A stretch of DNA of 64,000 nt from Gemmatimonadota bacterium (GTDB lineage Bacteria > Gemmatimonadota > Gemmatimonadetes > Longimicrobiales > Gaopeijiaceae), in NCBI GenBank assembly GCA_016209885.1, contig JACQVF010000034.1:1-64000 (forward strand), written 5' to 3'. Made by a program: the position numbers and the translations under genes. This document shows positions 20,387 through 29,176 of the stretch, in pieces. Position 1 is the first letter of the stretch, and every line of letters starts with the position of its first letter. Below the pieces are notes generated by a model that did no database searches, was not told the DNA's origin, and was given only the letters and a program-made list of their open reading frames with translations.

Positions 20387-20485
20387 TCACGGTTCGCACG
20401 CGTGTAGAGCCCTTCTCCCCGGCCCCCCGAGAATGAGGCCGAGAAGTCGAAGGCTAATCAGCCGTACGAACCGCTGGGTCTGCAT
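20387..20485 (-). CDS. leuL: Leucine leader peptide
   Basis: A 32-codon frame with ATG at 20485 preceded by GAGGAT. Residues 6-19 read FVRLISLRLLGLIL: six Leu, two Ile and one Val among 14 residues. A seventh Leu follows near the end. It lies between the promoter and the terminator in front of leuA. In classical attenuation, ribosome stalling at these codons when charged tRNA-Leu is scarce frees the antiterminator. The peptide itself probably has no other role. The gene symbol is given by analogy to enteric leuL; there is no sequence homology. Confidence 0.85.
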   Translation of the reverse strand: MQTQRFVRLISLRLLGLILGGPGRRALHACEP

Positions 20486-20523
20486 ATCCTCGCTCACGAC
20501 GTTGGATTCAGAATTGTCCACGT

Positions 20524-20552
20524 ATCATAACCCGCGGCCCAGAGGCTGTCAA
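20524..20552 (-). promoter_or_regulatory. leu-ilv operon sigma70 promoter
   Basis: TTGACA (20552-20547), a 17-base spacer and TATGAT (20529-20524): a consensus -35 and one mismatch at -10. Transcription would begin near 20517, about 32 bases before the leader peptide. Such a strong promoter fits control downstream by attenuation. Three tandem AACAAGG units lie just upstream of the -35 box. Confidence 0.85.
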
Positions 20553-20750
20553 TGGCCTTGTTCCCTTGTTCCTTGTTCCGGCGCGAACGCGCGAGCGCGC
20601 CCGTCCGCCGCCGATCCCCAGGCCCTTCTCCCGGGCTGAAAGCGGTGAAGCGTCGCGGTCGGCTCGTCGCCCGGCGGGTCGCTGGAGAGGTGCAGCGGGC
20701 AACCCGAAAGGGCGCCCGGGGGTTGGGCCGCTGCTGGGCGAAAGCCGCCG

Positions 20751-21323
20751 CTACCAGGTCGCGAAGAGGGAGCGCAGGCGGAGCCGGAACCCGGGGAGCA
20801 CCTCGCCGCCGTCGAGCTCATCGTCTGCGGACAGGGTGCGAGAGGGGCCGCGGGAGGAATGCACGATCACGCTCCGAGTTTGGGGGTCCACGACCCACAC
20901 CTCCGCCGTCCCGGCGCCCAGGTATTCCCGGACCTTCTCCCGGATCTCCGCGGCGGTATTCGACGGGGAGACCACCTCGATGCAGAGGTTGGGAGCCAGA
21001 TCCAGGAAGCCCCGGGCCGGCGGCCCGGAGGGGAGGCGGTTCGCCGCTACGAATGCCAGGTCGGGCCCCCGAACGGTGGGCGGGTCGGTGGAGACGATCA
21101 CGCCCACGTCCACGAAGAGGTGACCGAGCCGGTGCGTGTCTACGTGCTGGCCCAGGAGTCTGCAGAGCCTGGCCAGCACGAATCCGTGCTGCGCCGCGGG
21201 GCGTGGCTCGCGCACCACGCGGCCGCGGACCAGCTCGAGGCGGTACGCGTCCTCCTCCGGCAGCCTTTGGAACTCCTCGATGGTGAGCGGCCCTTCGGCC
21301 GCTTCCGACCTGCCAGCGCTCAT
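20751..21323 (-). CDS. Uma2-family putative restriction endonuclease
   Basis: 190 residues with the PD-(D/E)XK-like Uma2 fold: LTIEEFQRLPEEDAYRLELV, RGPDLAFV, LCIEVVSPSNTAAEIREKV and VWVVDP. Uma2 proteins are common as dispersed single genes in cyanobacteria and other soil or aquatic bacteria, and no physiological role is established. GGAGGG precedes the ATG. A possible -10 (TATATT, 21384-21379) lies upstream without a clear -35. No partner gene. Confidence 0.88.
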   Translation of the reverse strand: MSAGRSEAAEGPLTIEEFQRLPEEDAYRLELVRGRVVREPRPAAQHGFVLARLCRLLGQHVDTHRLGHLFVDVGVIVSTDPPTVRGPDLAFVAANRLPSGPPARGFLDLAPNLCIEVVSPSNTAAEIREKVREYLGAGTAEVWVVDPQTRSVIVHSSRGPSRTLSADDELDGGEVLPGFRLRLRSLFATW

Positions 21324-21866
21324 TGGCTACTCTCTTCCCTCCGTGTCGGTTGGCAAGAGCTCGACGCCTAACAATTACAATATAGCCCGCGGGCCAGCGC
21401 GCAGGCCATGGCGCGGCGGGCCGGTGCGGGCAAGTCCGTGCGCGGGATCGTGGTCGCGACCGGGGGCGTGGCCGCCCAGACATTGTGCTGGAGATCGAGG
21501 CCCTGGTGCTGGAAGGGATCGGGGTCACCGCCGCCTTGCGGTCGTCCCCCTCCTACCCGCGTGTCATCGGCCCGAGTTCTGGAAAAAAGGGGAGGGCGGC
21601 ACTCGGGGCTACGCGTTACCATTTCGTTACCTAGTCCTACCCGTCCCGTGACAGGCCTCCCGTTTCGTTAAGACGCGCGGCGGTCGCTGCGGTCGCAGTG
21701 GTCACGCTCGCGTCAAGCTCCTACTGGGCACGCCAGCGCGACGCGCCTCGAGTCAGAACAGGTTCGCTCGCCCGCGGACCGGGGAAACGAGCCCCCGCGG
21801 GAGCAGGGTAGAGGCGTGAGGCCGGATGTGCGGGGGCGATGGAATCGGAGGTCGAGGGAGGGACGC
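21324..21866. other. Long intergenic region between Uma2 and porin genes
   Basis: 540 bases. The plus frame at about 21476-21540 reads DIVLEIEALVLEGIG, which looks like a scrap of a lost gene but cannot be assigned. 21614-21653 holds four 11-bp repeats described separately. The rest shows nothing recognisable. Confidence 0.5.
21614..21653 (+). promoter_or_regulatory. PHO-box-like 11-bp direct repeats upstream of the porin gene
   Basis: CGTTACC-ATTT-CGTTACC-TAGT-CCTACCC-GTCC-CGTGACA: four heptamers at exact 11-bp spacing with 4-base spacers, two of them identical. This is the layout of PhoB/PhoP-family boxes (E. coli CTGTCAT repeats; Streptomyces GTTCACC repeats). It is 214 bases before the porin start, and PhoB is encoded in the same gene cluster. 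Confidence 0.5.
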
Positions 21867-22967
21867 ATGTGGAGGCTATGGTGTGGCCGGCGCGAATGGT
21901 GCGGCCGAGGGATGGGGGTGGCCGGCCTCGCGTGGTGCGTCGGCGCTTCGCCCCTGTCGGCGCAGGTCGCGCTCCGCTCGAGGGCCATGGAGATCGAGCT
22001 GACGGGGCGAGTGCATACCCAGTTCAACAGCAGCTCCGTGGACGGCGAGATGGGGAGCGCGTTCCTTGTGCGGCGCGTGCGGCTCGCGGCGGAGGTGAAG
22101 GTAAGCGAGGTGGTGAGCGGCAAAGTGGAGCCGGACTTTGCCGGCAACAGGCTGTCCCTCAAGGACGCGTACCTCCGGCTCGACCTGGACTCCGGGCTGC
22201 GGGTCACCCTGGGCAACTTCAAGAGGCCGTTCGACGTGTTCGAGCTCACCAGCTCGACGGAGACCCTGGTCATCGAGCGGGCGGGCGAGATTCGGGGCGT
22301 GGATGCCTGCGCGGGTCCGGGAGGGGTGTGCTCCCTCAGCCGATTGACCGAGAAGCTCCAGTACTCGGATCGCGACGTGGGGCTGGAGCTCGACGGGAGC
22401 TTCACGGGCGGGAGGCTGCGGTATGCAGTGGCGGTCACGAACGGCGCGGGATCAGGCGAGGAGGACGAGAACGGCACGAAGTCCTTCGCGGGACGCGTGG
22501 CGTTTGCGGCGGCGCCCGACCTGGTGGTCGCGGCGAACGCCGGGGTCCACGACTACAGGAACGCGGTGCGGCAGGACGACGCGTTCGCGGGTGCGGCGGG
22601 CGTGGATGTGGAGTGGGGAACGTTCGCCGGCGGGCCGCATGTGCAGGCCGGGATCGTGTGGGGCGACAACTGGAAGGCGCTGGACCGCTCCGGCGAGGAG
22701 CGGCGCTTCGTGGCGTGGCAGGGGATCGCAACGTACAGGCGCCGGATCGAGGCGAGCCGGGTGGTCGAGGCGTTGGAGCCCGTGGCGCGCGTGAGCTGGG
22801 GCGACGGCGCTACGGATGAGCAGGACGGCGAGGGTTGGTTGCTGACCCCGGGATTCGTGGTCCACTTCACCGGGCGGAACAAGATTGCGGCGAACCTGGA
22901 CTTCTGGGTGCCGGGCGACGGTGATGGGGCCTGGTCCCTGAAGTTGCAGTCGTACCTGCACTTCTGA
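21867..22967 (+). CDS. Porin O/P family (phosphate-selective) outer-membrane porin
   Basis: 366 residues from an ATG with GGAGGG 5 bases before it. A signal peptide ends near SPLSAQ (about residue 33). The mature part is alternating beta strands typical of OprO/OprP homologues: GSAFLVRRVRLAAEV, KDAYLRLDLDSGLRVTLGNF, then KRPFDVFELTSS, ending in an aromatic strand (SLKLQSYLHF). It probably passes phosphate or polyphosphate across the outer membrane, supported by the phoBR-pst genes downstream. Its selectivity Arg residues cannot be verified here. Confidence 0.82.
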   Translation: MWRLWCGRREWCGRGMGVAGLAWCVGASPLSAQVALRSRAMEIELTGRVHTQFNSSSVDGEMGSAFLVRRVRLAAEVKVSEVVSGKVEPDFAGNRLSLKDAYLRLDLDSGLRVTLGNFKRPFDVFELTSSTETLVIERAGEIRGVDACAGPGGVCSLSRLTEKLQYSDRDVGLELDGSFTGGRLRYAVAVTNGAGSGEEDENGTKSFAGRVAFAAAPDLVVAANAGVHDYRNAVRQDDAFAGAAGVDVEWGTFAGGPHVQAGIVWGDNWKALDRSGEERRFVAWQGIATYRRRIEASRVVEALEPVARVSWGDGATDEQDGEGWLLTPGFVVHFTGRNKIAANLDFWVPGDGDGAWSLKLQSYLHF

Positions 22968-23117
22968 GGCCCGGCTGGATGCGCTTCGCCCGCGAGCGCC
23001 CGACGGGCTCATGGCGCTCGACTCGCGGCGCGTCGGCCGCGGCGCGTCGGCTTGCGCCGCAGTCGCCCGGCCGTTCCATTCCTCGACGAAGCCCATGACC
23101 GCGGCAGAGCGAGGCAC

Positions 23118-24404
23118 ATGGACGAGCGCGAGCTGATCTTCGACTGGAACGGTGCGGGCGGCACGTTCGACTGGCGAAGCGCGCGTCGCGTGGAGCTCGA
23201 CGACGAGACCCTTCGGGACGGCCTTCAGAATCCGTCCGTGGTGGATCCTCCGATCGACGTAAAGATCCGTCTGCTCCACCTCATGGAGGGACTTGCGATC
23301 CACACGGCGGACATCGGCTTGCCGGGCGCGGGTCCCCGGGCGCGAGAAGCCGTGCGTGCGCTGGCCGCGGAGATCGTGAATGCCCCGCTCCGCATCCGCC
23401 CGAACTGCGCGGCCCGCACGGTGATCGCGGACGTGCGCCCGATTGTCGAGATCTCCCAGGCCGTGGGCGTCGCCATCGAGGCCTGCACCTTCATCGGCAG
23501 CTCGCCGATCCGGCAGTACGCCGAGGATTGGACGCTGGACCTGATGCTGCGGGCCACGGAGGAGGCCGTGAGCTTCGCGGTGCGTGAGGGCCTCCCGGTC
23601 ATGTACGTGACCGAGGACACGACGCGGGCGCGACCGGAGACGCTGAAGCGGCTCTACACGACCGCCATCGCGTGCGGCGCGCGGCGCATCTGCCTGGCGG
23701 ACACGGTGGGGCATGCCACGCCGGATGGGGCGCGGGCGCTCGTGCGCTTCGCGCGCGAGGAAATCGTGGCGCCGTCGGGCGAGGATGTGAAGATCGACTG
23801 GCACGGGCACCGCGACCGGGGGCTGGGCCTGGCCAACACGCTGGCGGCGATCGAGGCGGGGGCCGACCGCGTGCATGGCACGGCGCTGGGCATCGGCGAG
23901 CGGGTCGGCAACACGGAGATGGAGCTTCTGCTGGTGAACCTGAAGCTCCTGGGCGGCTACGACATCGATCTCACGCCGCTGGCCGAGTACTGCGGGCTGG
24001 TCTGTGAGGCGTGCGGGGTCTCGATTCCGCACAGCTATCCGGTGATGGGCGCGGACGCGTTCCGGACGGGGACGGGCGTCCACGCGGCGGCGATCATCAA
24101 GGCGCAGGCGAAAGGGCATTCCTGGCTGGCGGACCGGGTCTACTCCGGCGTGCCCGCCTCGTGGATCGGACGGGAGCAGCGCATCGAGATCGGCCCGGTC
24201 GCAGGGATGTCCAACGTGAAGTACTGGCTCCGCGAGCATGGCTACGATGCTTCCGACGAGATGCTGTGCCGGCGGATCTTCGATGCGGCCAAGGCCACGG
24301 ACCACGTGCTGACGGAGGCGGAGATCGAGGCGGTGATCCGGGAGGCGGGAGCGGTCCGCACGAGCGCTGCTGCGGACGGCGGCGATGGAGGCGGGGGCGG
24401 GTGA
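23118..24404 (+). CDS. LeuA/homocitrate-synthase family enzyme (DRE-TIM metallolyase), substrate unknown
   Basis: 428 residues. DETLRDG (residues about 21-27) and the metal ligands in DWHGHRDRG place it among 2-isopropylmalate, homocitrate, citramalate and Re-citrate synthases. GIGERVGNTEMELLLVNL is the usual following helix. It has no C-terminal LeuA leucine-binding domain, unlike the operon's LeuA, so it is unlikely to be leucine-inhibited in the same way. The stop overlaps the phoB start by 4 bases (GTGA). Citrate- or citramalate-type synthesis is as likely as isopropylmalate synthesis. The substrate cannot be decided from the sequence. Confidence 0.8.
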   Translation: MDERELIFDWNGAGGTFDWRSARRVELDDETLRDGLQNPSVVDPPIDVKIRLLHLMEGLAIHTADIGLPGAGPRAREAVRALAAEIVNAPLRIRPNCAARTVIADVRPIVEISQAVGVAIEACTFIGSSPIRQYAEDWTLDLMLRATEEAVSFAVREGLPVMYVTEDTTRARPETLKRLYTTAIACGARRICLADTVGHATPDGARALVRFAREEIVAPSGEDVKIDWHGHRDRGLGLANTLAAIEAGADRVHGTALGIGERVGNTEMELLLVNLKLLGGYDIDLTPLAEYCGLVCEACGVSIPHSYPVMGADAFRTGTGVHAAAIIKAQAKGHSWLADRVYSGVPASWIGREQRIEIGPVAGMSNVKYWLREHGYDASDEMLCRRIFDAAKATDHVLTEAEIEAVIREAGAVRTSAAADGGDGGGGG

Positions 24405-25150
24405 CGGAATTGGCGGCGCGCGACGATCGCAGCCAGGCGTCGGCGCGCGTGCTCGTGGTCGAGGACGAGCCGGATATCGCGGCGCTGGTGGCGTACCAGC
24501 TCGCCCGCGAGGGGATGCGGGTGGAGACGGCAGCGGACGGTCGAGCCGCCCTGGCGGCGGCGAACCGGGAGGTGCCGGACCTCATCGTGCTGGACCTCAT
24601 GCTCCCCGGCATCTCGGGCTATGACATCCTCAGCGCGCTGCGCGGGCAGCGCGCAACGCGGGACGTCCCTGTCATTGTGCTCACCGCGCGGCGCGAAGAG
24701 GAGGACCGGATCCGCGGGCTCGAGCTCGGGGCCGACGACTACATGACGAAGCCGTTCAGCCCGCGGGAGCTGGTCCTCCGCGTGCACGCGGTGCTGCGGC
24801 GAGCCCGCCAGCCGGCTGTGGCGGCCGGAGGCCGGCTGTTCCAGGCCGGCGGGCTGACGGTGGACCTGGGCGCTCGGGTGGCTGCCCTGGATGGACGCGA
24901 GCTTGGGCTGACGCCGACGGAGTACCGGCTCCTCGTAGCGCTCCTGGAGCGCCGTGGCCGCGCCCTGAGCCGCGAACAGCTTCTGGCGCAGGCCTGGGAC
25001 ATGGACTCCGAGGTAGCGGGCCGCCTCCATACCCGCGCCGTGGACATGCACGTGCGGCGCCTGCGCGCCAAGCTGGGCGCCCACGGATCGTGGATCGAGA
25101 CGGTGCGTGGCTTCGGCTACCGCTTCCGGAGCCCCGAGCCGGAGGTGTAG
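24401..25150 (+). CDS. phoB: Phosphate response regulator, PhoB type
   Basis: 249 residues. The receiver domain (about residues 14-130) has the acidic pocket in VVEDEPD, the phospho-acceptor in LIVLDLMLPGISG and Lys in DDYMTKPFSPREL. An OmpR/PhoB winged-helix domain follows (LTPTEYRLLVALL, RAVDMHVRRLRAKLG, VRGFGYRF). The GTG start at 24401 is fixed by the overlap with the upstream stop. Co-linearity with PhoR and PstSCAB-PhoU makes the PhoB assignment firm. It likely acts on the 11-bp repeats upstream of the porin. Confidence 0.92.
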   Translation: MTELAARDDRSQASARVLVVEDEPDIAALVAYQLAREGMRVETAADGRAALAAANREVPDLIVLDLMLPGISGYDILSALRGQRATRDVPVIVLTARREEEDRIRGLELGADDYMTKPFSPRELVLRVHAVLRRARQPAVAAGGRLFQAGGLTVDLGARVAALDGRELGLTPTEYRLLVALLERRGRALSREQLLAQAWDMDSEVAGRLHTRAVDMHVRRLRAKLGAHGSWIETVRGFGYRFRSPEPEV

Positions 25151-25154
25151 CGGC

Positions 25155-26903
25155 GTGCGGCTCCGTGCTCATCACGCTCTGTTCGCCGGGTTCGCCGGCA
25201 TCATCGGCCTGCTCCTGGTGCTGGTCGGGATCCTGGCAGAGACGGGGCTGCGGCGGGAGCTGATCGCCTTTTACGGCGACGAGCTCGAGCGGGAGCTCGG
25301 GCTCGGCGAGGAGGTGCTTTTCCGCTCGGGCGCCGAAGATCTCGACGCGGTGGCGCATGGGCTCACCCGCCGCATCGGCTTCCGCGTCACGATCATCGCC
25401 GAGGACGGCACTGTCCTCGGCGACTCCGACATCCCGGCCGAGCGCCTCGCCGCAGTGGAGAACCACGGCGACCGGCCCGAGGTGCAGGCGGCGCTGCGCG
25501 GCGAGACCGCCTTCGCCGAGCGCCTCAGCCGCACCGTCGAGTTCCGGTCGCTGTACGGGGCACGGGCCGTCTCGCTGCCAGAGCAGCGGGTCGTGCTGCG
25601 CATCGCCGCGCCGCTGGAGGAAGTCGACCGCACCATGGGGCGCGCGCGCCGCGCGGTGCTCGCCGCTGGCGGCGTTGCCCTCGTGGTGGCGCTTCTGCTG
25701 GCCTACGTGCTGAGCCGGCTGATGCTGCGGCCGGTGGCGCGGCTGGCGGAGCGGGCGCGTGCGCTGGCCGCGGGAGACTTCTCCCGGCGGGCGCCCCTGG
25801 ACGTGGAGGTCGCCGAGCTCGACACGCTGGCCACGGCGTTCAATCGGCTGGCGGAGCACCTGGAGGCGAGGCTCGCCGAGCTGTCGAGAGAGCGCGACGA
25901 GATGAGGGCGCTCATCGACTGCATGGCGGAGGGCGTGCTCGCGCTCTCCGCGGACAGCCGGGTCGTGGGCGCGAACCGCGAGGCTTCGCGCCTCCTGCGC
26001 CTGCCGGCGGACCCGCGCGGCGCGCCTGCGGGCGCGCTGGTGCGGCAGCCCGAGCTGCGCGCGCTGCTCGGCCAGGCGCTCGTTGCGGGGTTCGAGGCAC
26101 GGGAGGCCACGTTCGAAGGGCGCACGCTGCTGGTCACCGCCCGGGCGCTGGATGCGGGGGGCGCCGTGGTCACACTCCTGGATGCGACGGAGCTTCGGCG
26201 ACTCGAGCGGGTGCGCCGCGATTTCGTGGCGAATGCGTCGCACGAGCTCAAGACGCCGCTTACGGCGCTGCGGGGATACGCGGAGACGCTCCTGGAGGAG
26301 GAACCACCACCGGAGTTGCGACGCGAGTTCCTGGCGTCGATCCACGGGAACACGGTTCGCCTCCAGCGGCTGGTGGACGACCTCCTGGAGCTGTCGCGCC
26401 TGGACGCGGGCGCGTGGCAGCCGGAGCTGGAGGCACTGGAGGTGGCCGAGGCGGCGGGCGAGGTGTGGCGCGAGTTCGAGCGCCGGGCTGAGGAGAAGGA
26501 GATCGGCTTCCAGGTGACCGGCGATGCTGCCGTGATCGCGGATGCGGCCGCGCTGCATCAGATCCTCCGCAACCTCTTCGACAACGCGCTCCGTCATACC
26601 CTCGCGGGCGGCGAGATCCGGGTCCGCGTGGCGCCGCCGGACGATGCGGATGGTATGGTGCGCGTCGAGGTCTCGGATACGGGCAGCGGAATCCCGTCGG
26701 CCGCGCTGCCCCGCATCTTCGAGAGGTTCTACCGCGTGGATCCCTCGCGCTCGCGCGCGGAGGGCGGCACCGGGCTCGGGCTCTCTATCGTCAAGCACCT
26801 GGTGGAGGGGATGGGAGGTACGGTGGGCGCGCAGAGCGAGCTCGGACGGGGGACTATGGTATGGTTTACGCTGCGGGAAGCGCGTGAGCGGGTGAGCGGG
26901 TGA
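25155..26903 (+). CDS. phoR: Phosphate-regulon sensor histidine kinase, PhoR type
   Basis: 582 residues from GTG 25155, 4 bases after phoB. First membrane helix about 8-28, extracytoplasmic domain of about 135 residues, second helix near AAGGVALVVALLLAYVLSRL. Then HAMP, a PAS-like segment (LIDCMAEGVLALSADSRVVG), HisKA (FVANASHELKTPLTALRGY, phospho-His) and HATPase (DNALRHT, DTGSGI, GTGLGLSIVKHL). The larger periplasmic domain is like that of Gram-positive PhoR. The last codons (RERVSG) belong to an octamer repeat array that continues past the stop. Confidence 0.92.
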   Translation: MRLRAHHALFAGFAGIIGLLLVLVGILAETGLRRELIAFYGDELERELGLGEEVLFRSGAEDLDAVAHGLTRRIGFRVTIIAEDGTVLGDSDIPAERLAAVENHGDRPEVQAALRGETAFAERLSRTVEFRSLYGARAVSLPEQRVVLRIAAPLEEVDRTMGRARRAVLAAGGVALVVALLLAYVLSRLMLRPVARLAERARALAAGDFSRRAPLDVEVAELDTLATAFNRLAEHLEARLAELSRERDEMRALIDCMAEGVLALSADSRVVGANREASRLLRLPADPRGAPAGALVRQPELRALLGQALVAGFEAREATFEGRTLLVTARALDAGGAVVTLLDATELRRLERVRRDFVANASHELKTPLTALRGYAETLLEEEPPPELRREFLASIHGNTVRLQRLVDDLLELSRLDAGAWQPELEALEVAEAAGEVWREFERRAEEKEIGFQVTGDAAVIADAAALHQILRNLFDNALRHTLAGGEIRVRVAPPDDADGMVRVEVSDTGSGIPSAALPRIFERFYRVDPSRSRAEGGTGLGLSIVKHLVEGMGGTVGAQSELGRGTMVWFTLREARERVSG

Positions 26904-26950
26904 GCGGGCGAGCGGACGAGGGGGCGAGCGGGCGACTGGGCGAGCGGGCG
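26884..26950 (+). repeat. Octamer tandem repeat array at the phoR stop codon
   Basis: About eight consecutive 8-bp units of the type GTGAGCGG/GCGAGCGG, starting inside the last phoR codons and including its TGA. Related arrays sit at the stops of the second antiporter gene (about 2056-2095), pstS (28061-28150), the SDR gene (32781-32830) and the LVIVD gene (32921-32970). Confidence 0.75.
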
Positions 26951-27084
26951 GTCGTTCGCGATGCGGGATTTGCGATTTGCATTTCCTGTTCGCGGGTGGC
27001 GATCTCGGTTCGGGGTGTGAGCGTGAGCGAGCGAGCAGGAGTGGGGGGCGCTCATAGCGCACGTGTGAAATAGGAGACGGTACG

Positions 27085-28065
27085 ATGTGCATCAGAAGTA
27101 GAGAAACGAGAGCGGAGCTACGAGGCGGAGGACGCCGGGGAGGCGTCGCGCTTGCCTGGCTGGTCACCGCGGCGCTGGTCGGCTGTCGCGGCGAGGGGGG
27201 CGGGGCCGGACTGCTCGCGGGAGCCGTCGAGATCGACGGTTCAAGCACGGTGTTTCCCGTGACGGAGGCGGTGGCGGAGGAGTTCCAGGCGGGGAACCCG
27301 GACGTGCGAGTGACGGTAGGGCTCTCCGGCACGGGCGGCGGCTTCAAGCGCTTTTGCGGTGGCGAGACGGACGTCTCGAATGCGTCGCGCCCCATCACGG
27401 ACGCGGAGCGCGGGCAGTGTGGCCAGGCGGGAATCGAGTTCGTGGAGCTGCCGGTGGCGTGGGATGGTCTCTCCGTGGTCGTGAACCCGAGCAACGCGTT
27501 CGTGCAGTGCCTTGCCGTGGAGGAGCTCAAGCGGATCTGGGAGCCGGAGAGCCGGGTCCGCACCTGGCGTGACGTGCGGAGCGAATGGTCGGCCGAGGAG
27601 ATCAAGCTGTACGGTCCGGGCACGGATTCCGGCACGTTCGACTACTTCACGGAGGTCGTCGTAGGTGAGGCGCGGAGGAGCCGCCCGGACTACCAGGCCA
27701 GCGAGGACGACAACGTGCTGGTCCAGGGCGTGGCCGGCGACCGCTACGCCCTCGGCTACTTCGGCTATGCGTACTACGCGGAGAACACGGACATCTTGAA
27801 GCTCGCGGCCGTGGACGGCGGTCAGGGTTGCGTGCTGCCGTCCACGGAGACGATCTCCAGCGGCACGTACGCCCATCTCTCGCGCCCGCTGTTCATCTAC
27901 GTGAAGCGCGGCGCGCTCGAGCGGCCCGAGGTGCGGGCGTTCGTCCAGTTCTACATGGAGCAGGCGCCGTCGCTGGTCCCGGCGACCGGGTATCTGCCGC
28001 TGGGTTCCGAGCAGTACCGGGAGAACCTGGCCAGAGTCGCCGCGGCGGCGCCGGCGAGCCGGTGA
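27085..28065 (+). CDS. pstS: Phosphate ABC transporter substrate-binding lipoprotein
   Basis: 326 residues. A lipoprotein signal ends in AALVGC (Cys about 33). The mature protein opens with EIDGSSTVFPVTEAVAEEF, contains the phosphate-binding loop SGTGGGFKRFCGGETDVSNA and continues with GPGTDSGTFDYFTEVV. This is the SphX/PstS cluster. It captures periplasmic phosphate for PstCAB. GGAGAC precedes the ATG. It is separated from phoR by 181 bases, so a separate promoter is possible. Confidence 0.95.
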   Translation: MCIRSRETRAELRGGGRRGGVALAWLVTAALVGCRGEGGGAGLLAGAVEIDGSSTVFPVTEAVAEEFQAGNPDVRVTVGLSGTGGGFKRFCGGETDVSNASRPITDAERGQCGQAGIEFVELPVAWDGLSVVVNPSNAFVQCLAVEELKRIWEPESRVRTWRDVRSEWSAEEIKLYGPGTDSGTFDYFTEVVVGEARRSRPDYQASEDDNVLVQGVAGDRYALGYFGYAYYAENTDILKLAAVDGGQGCVLPSTETISSGTYAHLSRPLFIYVKRGALERPEVRAFVQFYMEQAPSLVPATGYLPLGSEQYRENLARVAAAAPASR

Positions 28066-28204
28066 GCGGATGCCGCATTCTCCCTCCAGCGGGCGAGCGG
28101 GCGAAACGTGGGGGTGGCGAGCGGGTTGGCAGGCTCGTTGGCGAGCGGAAGTGCGGGTGCGCGCGTGGGGCCACGATCCGTCCCCGGTTTGAACGCGTAG
28201 GCCG

Positions 28205-29176
28205 GTGAGCGCCGTACCCGTGGTACCCGTGGCAGAGGCCGGACGCCCAGGTGCAGTTCCGGGTGCGACGGCGGTGCACCCCCTCGGACACCGGCGCACG
28301 CGCGACCTGGCGGAGCGCGCCATCGGCGTCTTCCTCTTCGCCTGCGCGGCGGTCTCCGTGGCGGTGACGGTGGGCATCGTGCTCGTGCTCGTGGGCGAGA
28401 CGATCGGCTTCTTCGGGCAGGTCTCTATAGTGGAGTTCCTCACGGAGACGCGCTGGACGCCGCTCTTCGAGGAGAAGCACTTCGGGATCCTCCCCTTGCT
28501 CACTGGCTCGGTGCTCGTTGCGGCGGGCGCCGCCGTGGTGGCGCTGCCCACGGGCCTTCTCAGCGCCATCTTCCTGAGCGAGTACGCGCCGGACCGGGTG
28601 CGCACGCTGCTCAAGCCGGTGCTGGAGATCCTGGCGGGGATCCCCACCGTCGTCTTCGGTTACTTCGCGCTCACCTTCATCACGCCGCTCCTGCGCACCG
28701 TGGTGCCCGCCGCCGAGATCTTCAACGCAGCGTCCGCGAGCATCGTCGTGGGGATCATGATCATCCCCACGATCGCGTCGCTCTCCGAGGACGCGCTGCG
28801 GGCGGTGCCGCTGGAGCTGCGGCACGGCGCGCATGCCCTGGGGGCGACGAAGCTCGAGGTCTCGCTCCGCGTCGTGCTGCCGGCGGCCCTGTCGGGGGTG
28901 GTCGCCTCGTTCCTCCTGGGGATGTCCCGGGCCATTGGCGAGACCATGGCCGTCACCATCGCGGCGGGGAATATGCCGCGGCTCACCCTCAATCTGTTCG
29001 AGTCCATCCAGACGATGACCGCCTACATCGTCCAGGTGAGCCTCGGGGACACGCCGCACGGAACCATCGAGTACAGCACTCTGTTCGCCGTGGCAATGAC
29101 TCTCTTTCTCCTCACGCTGGCCATGAACGTCGCGAGCCAATGGGTGCTCGGCCGGTTTCAGGAGCGGTACCAGTGA
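28205..29176 (+). CDS. pstC: Phosphate ABC transporter permease PstC
   Basis: 323 residues from a GTG start. An N-terminal soluble stretch of about 35 residues is followed by six membrane helices. The permease EAA-like loop is [20 protein letters not shown], and [18 protein letters not shown] contains the Arg/Glu pair typical of PstC. It pairs with PstA. The stop overlaps the pstA GTG start by 4 bases. Confidence 0.95.
   Translation: MSAVPVVPVAEAGRPGAVPGATAVHPLGHRRTRDLAERAIGVFLFACAAVSVAVTVGIVLVLVGETIGFFGQVSIVEFLTETRWTPLFEEKHFGILPLLTGSVLVAAGAAVVALPTGLLSAIFLSEYAPDRVRTLLKPVLEILAGIPTVVFGYFALTFITPLLRTVVPAAEIFNAASASIVVGIMIIPTIASLSEDALRAVPLELRHGAHALGATKLEVSLRVVLPAALSGVVASFLLGMSRAIGETMAVTIAAGNMPRLTLNLFESIQTMTAYIVQVSLGDTPHGTIEYSTLFAVAMTLFLLTLAMNVASQWVLGRFQERYQ

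Noticed and set aside
22452-24305. Long minus-strand frame opposite the porin and LeuA-family genes
   Set aside because: Antisense shadow; no start site or family.
24756-27635. A very long open frame antisense to phoB-phoR-pstS
   Set aside because: It is a product of high GC in the third positions of real genes on the other strand; no domain is visible and the plus-strand genes are certain.
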